Shown: piece by piece, positions 7,567 through 14,583 of the stretch
How positions within the stretch are numbered: position 1 is the stretch's first letter
Layout of the letters: each line of letters opens with the position of its first letter
Assembly: GCA_049657775.1 (NCBI GenBank)
Contig: JBASNZ010000058.1
Coordinates: 1-45,163 of the forward strand
Source: JBASNZ01 sp049657775
GTDB lineage: Bacteria > Actinomycetota > Coriobacteriia > Anaerosomatales > Anaerosomataceae
Direction of reading: 5' to 3'
DNA: 45,163 nucleotides
Notes under the pieces: model-generated
Told to the model about the DNA's origin: nothing
Databases searched by the model: none
The model's input: only the letters and a program-made list of their open reading frames with translations
Program-made: the position numbers and the translations under genes

Positions 7567-9660
7567 TCAGCCTCCGATTCCGATGCGAACGTCGGCAGCG
7601 ATCGCTCCGGCGCCCTTGTCCGCCACGATGAGCGGATTGATGTCGAGTTCGGTGATCTCCGGGAAATCCATTGCGAGTGCGGAGACGTGGACGATCGTGT
7701 CGGCGACAGCATCCAGATCGGCCGGGCGTTGACCCCGCGCGCCACGCAGAAGGCCGAAACCGCGGATCTCGGTGATCATGCGATGGGCTTCCGCCCTGCT
7801 CACAGGGCACAACCGGAACGTGACGTCCTTGAGGATCTCAACGTAGATCCCGCCAAGCCCGAACATCAGGAGCGGCCCGAACTGAGGGTCGCGGTTGACG
7901 CCGATGATGACCTCCCGGCCATCATCGATCTGGTGCTGCACCGTGAGACCCCACACCCGAGCATCGGGCATGCGCGTATGTACGCGGGTCATGATGTCCT
8001 CGTACGCGGCAGCCAGCTGTATCTCGTCTTCTATCCTAACGGCGATGCCTCCGATATCGGACTTGTGAAGGATATCGGGGCTAGCGATCTTGAGGACAAC
8101 GGGGTAGCCCACCTGACCGGCCATCTCGCGCGCCATCGCCAGGTCCTTGGAAACTCCCCCTGCCGGGACAGAGATGCCATAGGCGGCGGCGACACGCGAC
8201 GCCGACTCCTCGGTGATGAAGGTGCGTCCCGCGGCCTGCGCGTGGTCGATCGCGTGCCGCACCACCGCGCGGTCCGCTTCGACCGGCGACTCGACGACCA
8301 GTGGCGTTGCAAGCGCATCGCGGTACCGCTCCATGGCGGCCAGAGCGGTCACGGCGCGCTCCGGGAACTCGTACTGAGGGATGTTGGCGTTCCTGAGTAC
8401 GTGCACGCCCTCTGCGACCGCTCGTGCGCCCATGAAGCTTGCCGCTACGGTGACGCCCGTGCCGGCAACCGCATCGGCGATGGCGTGAGCGGTACCCGCC
8501 GCATCAGTCATGGCCTGCGGAGTGAGTATCACGAGCAGTGAATGCACGTTCGGGTCCGCGACGATCGACTTCGCAGCCGCCGCATACCTGTCCGGCAGCG
8601 CGTCCCCGAGCACGTCAACAGGATTGTACAAGGCGGCAGCAGGTGGAAGCACCTCGCCGAGCGCGCGTATGGTCTCGGCCTCCAGAGATGCCAGGGGCAC
8701 ACCGAGGGCTTCGCACGCGTCCGTCGCCAGGATCGCGGGGCCACCTGCATTTGTGAGGATGCAGAGGCCCGGGCCTTGAGAGAGCGGCTGCCGCGAGAAC
8801 GCGGCGGCCAGGTCGAAGAGTTCCTGGACGCTCCGCGCGCGGATCACTCCGGCCTTGTAAAACGCTGCTTCGTAGGCCTTCTCAGAACCGGCGAGGCTGC
8901 CGGTGTGGGACGAGACAGCGCGCGCACCGGCGTCGGACCCTCCTGCTTTGAGGGCGATGAACGGTTTGGTCCGCACCAGGGCGGAAACGGCGTCCACGAA
9001 AGCCGTGCCGTCCCCCACGGCCTCGAGATACGAGACGACGACAGCCACATTCGGATCGGACTCCCATGCGCGCACCAGGTCGACCTCGCTCACGTCGGCC
9101 TTGTTGCCGAGCGAGACGAAGTGCGAAAGTCCGATCCCCTCGCCCGCCGCCCAGTCAAGGACGGCGGTGCCAAGAGCGCCAGACTGGGACATGAAGGCGA
9201 CGGTGCCGGGTACTGGCGTGCTCGGCGCGAACGACGCGTTCAGGGACGCTGCAGTCGAAATGAGCCCGAGACAGTTGGGACCGAGGATCCGCATGCCAAG
9301 CTTGCGTGCGGTCCGCAGCACCTCGCGCTCGAGTACTGCACCCGCCGGCCCGATCTCTTTGAAGCCTGCCGAGATGATGATCGCGGATGTGGTTCCGACG
9401 GCGCCGCACTCTTCGAGGACCGCGTTGACGGCGCTTGCAGGCACAACGATCACGGCCAGGTCTGGCGTTACGGGAAGTGCGGCGAGTGAGGGGTAGCACC
9501 GATGTCCATGGATCTCATCGGCCCTGGGGTTCACGGGGTAGACCGCGCCCGCGAACCCTCCGCGCAGTACGTTGTCGAAGATCGCGTGGCCGACCTTCTC
9601 CTCGTCACGGGAAACGCCGACCACCGCAACCGACCGAGGAGAGAAGAACCCCTCGAGCAC
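7567..9660 (-). CDS. Acetate-CoA ligase (ADP-forming), fused alpha and beta subunits
   Basis: This enzyme interconverts acyl-CoA + ADP + Pi with the free acid + CoA + ATP and can make ATP from acetyl-CoA during fermentation. The 697-residue chain has a CoA-binding Rossmann domain (about 1-130), a succinyl-CoA-synthetase-like domain with the phosphohistidine His252 in SSHTGSLAGS, and a C-terminal ATP-grasp domain (about 475-697) with LKIASPDILHKSDIGG. It starts with GTG, with GGAGGT 7 nt upstream. Fused forms occur in some bacteria and protists; many archaea split the subunits. Acetate, propionate or a branched-chain acyl group are all possible substrates. Its place between rpmF and plsX is unusual. 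Confidence 0.92.
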   Translation of the reverse strand: MLEGFFSPRSVAVVGVSRDEEKVGHAIFDNVLRGGFAGAVYPVNPRADEIHGHRCYPSLAALPVTPDLAVIVVPASAVNAVLEECGAVGTTSAIIISAGFKEIGPAGAVLEREVLRTARKLGMRILGPNCLGLISTAASLNASFAPSTPVPGTVAFMSQSGALGTAVLDWAAGEGIGLSHFVSLGNKADVSEVDLVRAWESDPNVAVVVSYLEAVGDGTAFVDAVSALVRTKPFIALKAGGSDAGARAVSSHTGSLAGSEKAYEAAFYKAGVIRARSVQELFDLAAAFSRQPLSQGPGLCILTNAGGPAILATDACEALGVPLASLEAETIRALGEVLPPAAALYNPVDVLGDALPDRYAAAAKSIVADPNVHSLLVILTPQAMTDAAGTAHAIADAVAGTGVTVAASFMGARAVAEGVHVLRNANIPQYEFPERAVTALAAMERYRDALATPLVVESPVEADRAVVRHAIDHAQAAGRTFITEESASRVAAAYGISVPAGGVSKDLAMAREMAGQVGYPVVLKIASPDILHKSDIGGIAVRIEDEIQLAAAYEDIMTRVHTRMPDARVWGLTVQHQIDDGREVIIGVNRDPQFGPLLMFGLGGIYVEILKDVTFRLCPVSRAEAHRMITEIRGFGLLRGARGQRPADLDAVADTIVHVSALAMDFPEITELDINPLIVADKGAGAIAADVRIGIGG

Positions 9661-9686
9661 CGCTCAACCTCCCCGCAAAGAGAAAC

Positions 9687-9706
9687 GGCGCCCGTTTCGG
9701 GGCGCC
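9687..9706 (-). terminator. Hairpin after rpmF, possible weak terminator
   Basis: GGCGCC at both arms encloses an 8-nt spacer that can pair further, and the minus strand continues GTTTCTCTTTG. It lies 7 nt past the rpmF stop and overlaps the leader of the acetyl-CoA synthetase gene, so it could reduce read-through from ribosomal-protein transcription. Confidence 0.5.
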
Positions 9707-9713
9707 GAAGGCA

Positions 9714-9890
9714 CTAGTCCGTCTCGACGATCTCCTTGCCGTCGTAGTACCCGCAGTCGGGGCACACACGGTGCGGCAGCTTGGGCTGGTGGCACTGGGG
9801 GCACACCGAACGCGCAGGAGCTTCGATCTTGTGCGATGACCGACGCGAGTTGGTGACGTGACGGCCCGTCTTCCTCTTAGGTACTGGCAT
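9714..9890 (-). CDS. rpmF: 50S ribosomal protein L32
   Basis: This 58-residue basic protein of the large ribosomal subunit begins MPVPKRKTGR and has a zinc ribbon, C-x2-C (CPQC) and C-x2-C (CPDC) with GYYDGKEI after it. All four cysteines are present, so it is the zinc-dependent form. The start at 9890 gives the family N-terminus; an in-frame ATG 10 codons upstream lies in a leader hairpin. GGGAG lies about 11 nt before the start. It follows the DUF177 gene, as in many bacteria. Confidence 0.97.
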   Translation of the reverse strand: MPVPKRKTGRHVTNSRRSSHKIEAPARSVCPQCHQPKLPHRVCPDCGYYDGKEIVETD

Positions 9891-9912
9891 GCTCGGTGAC
9901 TCTCCCTTCAAT

Positions 9913-10006
9913 CGCCGCATAGCGGCGCATACTCACATTCGGATCGCCGTCAAAGGGACGACGGCGCAAAGCGACATGATAGCACACCTGGTGCGGCTGT
10001 TCGCAA
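9913..10006 (-). promoter_or_regulatory. rpmF promoter and hairpin-rich leader
   Basis: On the minus strand TTGCGA (10006-10001) precedes an extended -10, TGCTATCAT (TATCAT at 9981-9976), with a 19-nt spacer. The expected RNA would start close to a 7-bp hairpin (9945-9951 with 9960-9966), followed by a 6-bp hairpin (9913-9918 with 9922-9927) before the ribosome-binding site. Hairpins in L32 leaders could serve stability or autoregulation; which is unknown. Confidence 0.5.
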
Positions 10007-10010
10007 GGAC

Positions 10011-10559
10011 TCAGGCGTCCCCGGACTTCTGCGCGAGCAGGTCCTTGAGACCCGCGAATGGAGAGGTCGATACGTCCGGCTCGCACGCACACTGTCCGGT
10101 CGCAAGATCCTTACCGCACATGGGGCATATACCCGCGCAGTCGGGGTCATGGAGCGGGGCGAACGGCAGCTCCACAACGATAGCGGAGCGCACCGCAGGA
10201 AGGACGTCGATGAAGCGGTCGTCTATGAGTTCGAAGTCCTGATCCTCGGGCAGCTCATCCTCGGTGCCCGGACGCACATAGAACCCGTCGATCTGCGTTG
10301 TCATCGGGAGTGCGAACTCCTGCAGGCAACGGGAACACACGGCCTGTAGTTCGACCGTGACCTCGCCCTGCGCCACGATCGCGGTGCCCGCGTACGTGAG
10401 CGTGATGTCGATGTGCGCGGGGGCTAAAGGCACGAACGACTCGGTGCCCACCACGATCGGCTCCAAGACGGCATCGAACTCGGCGTCGATGGAGTCGGCG
10501 AGATTGTCGAGGATGTCCGAGACGTCGATACGCAGGTCGCGAGGTGCGACCTCAGCCAC
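10011..10559 (-). CDS. DUF177 (YceD-type) protein
   Basis: This 182-residue protein belongs to the YceD/DUF177 family, which is nearly always coupled to rpmF and is linked to 23S rRNA accumulation or ribosome assembly in the forms studied. Visible marks are C75-x2-C78 (VCSRCLQ) and a C-terminal cluster, C141, C145, C148, C157 and C159, within DCAGICPMCGKDL. The GTG start overlaps the preceding coiled-coil gene by 8 nt. The residue pattern suggests two zinc-binding pairs. It could affect L32 or rRNA folding; the exact role is unproven. Confidence 0.9.
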   Translation of the reverse strand: MAEVAPRDLRIDVSDILDNLADSIDAEFDAVLEPIVVGTESFVPLAPAHIDITLTYAGTAIVAQGEVTVELQAVCSRCLQEFALPMTTQIDGFYVRPGTEDELPEDQDFELIDDRFIDVLPAVRSAIVVELPFAPLHDPDCAGICPMCGKDLATGQCACEPDVSTSPFAGLKDLLAQKSGDA

Positions 10560-11010
10560 GCTGACCGACCTTGCCCTGCAGGCGGTCCCTGCCGCGCTGG
10601 ACGGCCGTCAGAAGCTTACCAAGGTTGACCTCGAGATTTGCCAGCATCTCGTCGGCGTAGTCCTCGGCGCCGAGACGGATCTCGCGCTCCTTGGTGCGCG
10701 CGCTATCCAAGATGTCCGCGGCCTGCTGCTCGGCGAGTTTGACGATCTCCTGGTCGCTCGCGATCGCGGCTGCGCGATCCCGTGCCTCCTCGAGGATGCG
10801 ATTGGCTTCCTTCTCGGCCTCTTCGAGCATCTCCTGACGTTCCTTCACGATCCAACGAGCCTGCTTGAGCTCGTCGGGGAAGTTGGCCCGGATCTCGTCG
10901 ATGATCTCGTAGATCTTGTCAGGATCGACCATCTTGTTCGAAGAGAACGGCACGTTGCGGCCGGCATCGACGAGTTCTTCGATGCGGTCGATGAGCGCCA
11001 TGATGTCCAT
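10552..11010 (-). CDS. Conserved coiled-coil protein, DivIVA-like N-terminus
   Basis: This 152-residue protein is often labelled simply ATPase or F0 subunit b-like in genomes, but no nucleotide-binding motif is visible. It begins MDIMALIDRIEELVDAG, has a short helical N-terminal domain to about residue 50 (DELKQARWIVKERQEM), and then a long charged heptad-like helix to about 140. There is no membrane segment. GGAGGG lies 5 nt before the ATG. It sits between coaD and DUF177. A structural or scaffold role is possible; I do not assign a function. Confidence 0.75.
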   Translation of the reverse strand: MDIMALIDRIEELVDAGRNVPFSSNKMVDPDKIYEIIDEIRANFPDELKQARWIVKERQEMLEEAEKEANRILEEARDRAAAIASDQEIVKLAEQQAADILDSARTKEREIRLGAEDYADEMLANLEVNLGKLLTAVQRGRDRLQGKVGQRG

Positions 11011-11021
11011 CTGTACCCTCC

Positions 11022-11513
11022 CTATCGGGACTGCTTCAACCGTGCGGCCAAGGCCTCACATACTGCGTCTGGCACAAGCCCGCGCACATCTCCGCCGTGG
11101 CGGGCGATCTCCTTTACAGCAGATGAACTCAGGTACGCGAACTCCGGGATCGACATGATGAACATCGTTTCGATGTCCTCATCCAGCCGGTAGTTCAGCT
11201 GAGCCATCTGGAACTCATGTTCAAAGTCCGTGACTGCGCGCAGGCCCTTGATGATGACGTGCGCGGCCATCTTCTGTGCGAAGTCTACAAGAAGTGTATC
11301 AAAAGGACGGACTGTTACATTAGGAAGGTGCCGCGTGGCCTCGCGGATGAGCTGGCATCGCTCTTCCGCTGTGAAGAGCGGTCCGCCCCCCTTGTCCGGG
11401 CTGAGCGCGACTGCGACCACGACTTCCTCGAACAGACCCGATGCGCGCTCGATGATGTCAAGGTGACCCGATGTGATCGGGTCGAACGTACCGGGGCACA
11501 TCGCACGCTTCAC
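11022..11513 (-). CDS. coaD: Phosphopantetheine adenylyltransferase
   Basis: CoaD makes dephospho-CoA from 4'-phosphopantetheine and ATP, the step that commits pantetheine to CoA and therefore to ACP and acyl-CoA made from this cluster. The 163-residue protein has CPGTFDPITSGH (6-17) with the TxGH nucleotidyl-transferase motif, KGLRAVTDFEHEFQMA, and the SSSAVKEI block near the C-terminus. The GTG at 11513 overlaps the rsmD stop (GTGA); a longer frame enters rsmD without similarity. Pairing with rsmD is common in bacteria. Confidence 0.96.
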   Translation of the reverse strand: MKRAMCPGTFDPITSGHLDIIERASGLFEEVVVAVALSPDKGGGPLFTAEERCQLIREATRHLPNVTVRPFDTLLVDFAQKMAAHVIIKGLRAVTDFEHEFQMAQLNYRLDEDIETMFIMSIPEFAYLSSSAVKEIARHGGDVRGLVPDAVCEALAARLKQSR

Positions 11514-12085
11514 AGTCGAGGCTCCCCTTCCCATACCGCGTACGATACGGCTGTACCGCCATACCGCTTGTCGCCTTCCGGTACGAACCCTTGTGGCCAT
11601 TCAGGCTGAGAAGAAGCCGCGTGCTCGTAGACGATCACCGCGCCTGACGCGAAAGCGCCGACTCCCGCGAGATCCTGCAACAAACGGCTGACCAGCGCCG
11701 GAACGATTCTATAGGGAGGGTCCAGAAAGAGCAACGAGAACGGAGATCCGACCGGTGGCGCTGATGCCGGGCGGAAGAGATCCCGCGAAACGACGGCGGT
11801 CTGTCCTGCAAGTCCGAGCGCATCGGCGTTCTTCTTGATCACGGCTTCTGCGGTCCTGGCGGTGTCAACGAACGTGACACGCAGCGCGCCTCGAGACAGC
11901 GCCTCAAGACCAAGCGCACCGCTGCCCGCGAACGCGTCAAGCACCGACGCTCCTCGAACCGCGTCAAAGCGCGCTTCGAGCGTCGAGAAGACCGCCTCGC
12001 GCACGCGGTCCGAGGTCGGACGGGTATCGGTACCCGCGGGAGCGATGAGCACCCGTCCGCGGTGTGTGCCGGCGACGATCCTCAC
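11510..12085 (-). CDS. rsmD: 16S rRNA (guanine-966-N2)-methyltransferase
   Basis: RsmD methylates G966 of 16S rRNA with S-adenosylmethionine. The 191-residue protein starts MRIVAGTHRGR, has the substrate loop TRPTSDRVREAVF, the SAM motif LDAFAGSGALGLEA and the catalytic LFLDPPY motif. The GTG start at 12085 overlaps the recG stop by GTGA; the frame runs 6 codons higher but those codons lie in recG. Order recG-rsmD-coaD is widely conserved. Confidence 0.95.
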   Translation of the reverse strand: MRIVAGTHRGRVLIAPAGTDTRPTSDRVREAVFSTLEARFDAVRGASVLDAFAGSGALGLEALSRGALRVTFVDTARTAEAVIKKNADALGLAGQTAVVSRDLFRPASAPPVGSPFSLLFLDPPYRIVPALVSRLLQDLAGVGAFASGAVIVYEHAASSQPEWPQGFVPEGDKRYGGTAVSYAVWEGEPRL

Positions 12086-14199
12086 CCGCTGGCCACCACC
12101 CAACCGGAGTCAGCGAGCAGGAGCGCGACCTTTCGGGCGAGCGGTGCATGTGCGGGATCGCGAAGGTCGGGATCGCTCTCAACCAGCGAACGCGCATCCT
12201 CACGCGCGGTCTGCAGGAGTTCCTCGTCGCCGACGAGCGTCGCGATCCGAAGCTGCGGCAGCCCGCTCTGCCGCTGTCCGAGAATCTCGCCTTCTCCCCG
12301 CAGGCGCAGGTCTTCCTCGGCCAACTCGAAGCCGTCGTTGGTGCGCGCGATGGCCTGCATCCGTTTGCGGCCGTCCTCGGTCTTTGGATCCGCGAATACA
12401 AGGAACTCGCCGGCGTGCTCTGCGCGCCCGATGCGTCCACGCAGCTGGTGAAGCTGCGCGAGGCCGTAGCGCTCGCCGTCTTCGACGATCATCACCGTGG
12501 CGTTGGGAACGTCCACGCCGACCTCGATGACGGTCGTTGTCACCAGTACGTCGATCTCCCGAGCGCGAAAACGCTCCATTTCGCGCCGCTTCTCGGCGGG
12601 ACGCATCTTGCCCGTGAGCAGACCCACGCGTAGATCCGGGAACACGCTCTCGCGAAGGCGTTCGGCCTCGCGAGTGGCGGCCTTGGCTTCGGCGGAGTGT
12701 GACTCTTCCACGAGTGCGCACACGACGTACGCCTGCCGGCCCTTGCCCACGGCCGCCCGGATCTTCTCGTACGCCCCCGCGCGGCCGGCGCGGTGGACGA
12801 TGCGGGTACGCACGTGATCCGCCGGCCTGTTGCCGGGACGTGTCCGGAGGTACGACGTGTCCAGATCGCCGTACGCCGTGAGCGCCAGGCTTCTCGGAAT
12901 CGGTGTCGCCGTCATCACCAGCAGGTCGGCTGCCTCGCCCTTCGAGCGAAGTCGAAGGCGTTGCTCCACACCGAACCGGTGCTGCTCATCCACTATGGCG
13001 AGCGTGAGATGCTTGAACGCCACGTCACTCTGGATAAGCGCATGGGTTCCCAGAAGCACCGTGATGGCACCTTGCGCAACGCTGGCAACGATCTTGGTGC
13101 GTTGCGCGGCAGGCGTGGATCCGGTGAGGAGGGCCCACGACACACCGACGGTATCGAGGAGCGGACCTACGGCCGCGGCATACTGCGTGGCCAGGACCTC
13201 GGTCGGGGCCATCATCGCGGCCTGTGTGCCGGACTCGGCGACGAGCGCGAGGGCGAACGCGGCGACCGCGGTCTTACCTGTGCCGACATCCCCAAGCAGC
13301 ATCCGATTCATCGGTCTAGGCGAGCGCATGTCGTCGAGGATGTCTGAGATGGCCGAGTCCTGATCGGTAGTGAGTGTGAATGGCAGCGCCTTGCGAAGCG
13401 TTTCAAGACGGTTCGCGCTCGATGCATGCTCGTGTCCCTTGATGATGTCCACCGTCGCGTGGCGCCTCATCGCAACAGCCATCTGCAGCTCGAAGTGTTC
13501 GTCGTAGGCAAGTCGCCTGCGCGCGGCAGCGACATCCTCCATGGCGGTCGGAAAATGGATGGAGCGCAGGCTCCACCACAGCGGAGCAAGATCACGGCGG
13601 ATCCTCAGCTCGGCGGGCAGCGTGTCCGCGACCGCGCCGAAGTCCTCAAGAGCGTCGCCGACCAGGCGCCGCATCCAGTTGGTCGAGAGCCCCTCGGTCG
13701 CGCGATAGACCGGCAGGATGCGCCCGAGTTCCTCGGGTGCCTCGCGCGAATCGAGACGCTCAACGAACGGGCTCTTCATCTGCCTCAGGCCGAAGTCCAT
13801 CTCCATGCGACCCGCCATGGCGATCCTGTCATCCACCGAGAACCGTTGCGCCATATATGGCTGGTTGAACCACACCCCGACGACGACGCCCGTCTCGTCG
13901 GCGAGCGCGACCTCCACGATGCTGAGCCTCGGCCGGGGCTTCTTAAGACGGACGTCGCGGACGTGGCCGATAACGGTCGCCTCGGTGCCCAGAGGAACGT
14001 CACGTACCGCGGCTGACGTCGCGAGGTCGAGGTATCTGAAGGGATAGTGACGGAGCAGGTCGCCAACCGTCTTGATGTCCAGCCGCGCGAGAGCGTCCAC
14101 TCTACGGCCGTCCACATGGCGGGCGGACGCCACGGTCCGACCCCAGGCCTCCCACAGCCCGGGATCAACGGAGTGAGCATCAAGTCGCGGCGCGGCCAC
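12082..14199 (-). CDS. recG: ATP-dependent DNA helicase RecG
   Basis: RecG regresses stalled replication forks and processes branched DNA. The 705-residue protein has an OB-fold wedge domain (about 60-155), a helicase domain with Walker A GDVGTGKT (303-310) and the RecG-type DEQH box near residue 404, MTATPIPRSLAL, and motifs V and VI (TTTVIEVGVDVPNA, QLRGRIGRAEHAG). The length is normal. The GTG start lies 6 nt after the stop of the short DegV-like gene, with only a weak ribosome-binding site, so coupling is likely. Confidence 0.96.
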   Translation of the reverse strand: MAAPRLDAHSVDPGLWEAWGRTVASARHVDGRRVDALARLDIKTVGDLLRHYPFRYLDLATSAAVRDVPLGTEATVIGHVRDVRLKKPRPRLSIVEVALADETGVVVGVWFNQPYMAQRFSVDDRIAMAGRMEMDFGLRQMKSPFVERLDSREAPEELGRILPVYRATEGLSTNWMRRLVGDALEDFGAVADTLPAELRIRRDLAPLWWSLRSIHFPTAMEDVAAARRRLAYDEHFELQMAVAMRRHATVDIIKGHEHASSANRLETLRKALPFTLTTDQDSAISDILDDMRSPRPMNRMLLGDVGTGKTAVAAFALALVAESGTQAAMMAPTEVLATQYAAAVGPLLDTVGVSWALLTGSTPAAQRTKIVASVAQGAITVLLGTHALIQSDVAFKHLTLAIVDEQHRFGVEQRLRLRSKGEAADLLVMTATPIPRSLALTAYGDLDTSYLRTRPGNRPADHVRTRIVHRAGRAGAYEKIRAAVGKGRQAYVVCALVEESHSAEAKAATREAERLRESVFPDLRVGLLTGKMRPAEKRREMERFRAREIDVLVTTTVIEVGVDVPNATVMIVEDGERYGLAQLHQLRGRIGRAEHAGEFLVFADPKTEDGRKRMQAIARTNDGFELAEEDLRLRGEGEILGQRQSGLPQLRIATLVGDEELLQTAREDARSLVESDPDLRDPAHAPLARKVALLLADSGWVVASG

Positions 14200-14205
14200 G
14201 CGCGG

Positions 14206-14547
14206 CTAGGACTCCGGGTAGTACGCGATTCCGACCGCCCCTGGTCCGGCGTACGTGCCGATGACGGCGCCCACCGTGACCACTCCGGCGATCGTGTACC
14301 TCGCGCCTGCCGCGTCCAGCGCCTCGCGCTGTTCCTCCGCCAGTGCGGGTGCGACCGAATGGAGGATCGAGAGCCGGACCGGCGCGTCCTTGAAGTCCTC
14401 TGCGACTGTCGCGGCCATCTCCTGCAGTGCCTTCCGGCGCACCGCGCCGAACAGGCCCTTCAGGGGGACCATCACAACATCATGAGCGGTACGCCAGTCA
14501 GGTCCCTCATCGCAGGTGCTGTCGCAAACGATTCCCACGGTGCCCAT
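14206..14547 (-). CDS. Internally shortened DegV-family protein
   Basis: Full DegV/FakB proteins of about 280 residues bind a fatty acid and hand it to FakA. This one has 113 residues. Its first 29 or so (VGIVCDSTCDEG...VVMVPLK) match the start of DegV, and the remainder from about residue 34 (VRRKALQEM... to GPGAVGIAYYPES) matches its last 80-85 residues. Roughly 170 central residues, including the usual first-domain Ser/Thr fatty-acid ligands, appear missing without a frame break. The usual His of the GAHTGPG motif is Tyr here (GTYAGPG). It lies directly after fakA and before recG. It may be a remnant, or a small protein that binds FakA without lipid (inference). Confidence 0.7.
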   Translation of the reverse strand: MGTVGIVCDSTCDEGPDWRTAHDVVMVPLKGLFGAVRRKALQEMAATVAEDFKDAPVRLSILHSVAPALAEEQREALDAAGARYTIAGVVTVGAVIGTYAGPGAVGIAYYPES

Positions 14548-14583
14548 GATCGCATGCCTCTTTCGTTGTACGGGAGCCGGCCA

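Noticed and set aside
7465..8541. A 358-codon plus-strand frame over the acetyl-CoA synthetase
   Set aside because: Shadow of the real minus-strand genes; no motif, and low-complexity codon-phase pattern.
14206..14583. Frameshifted full-length degV
   Set aside because: Only 342 bp lie between fakA and recG frames, so there is no room for the missing central region in any frame; it is a deletion rather than a frameshift.
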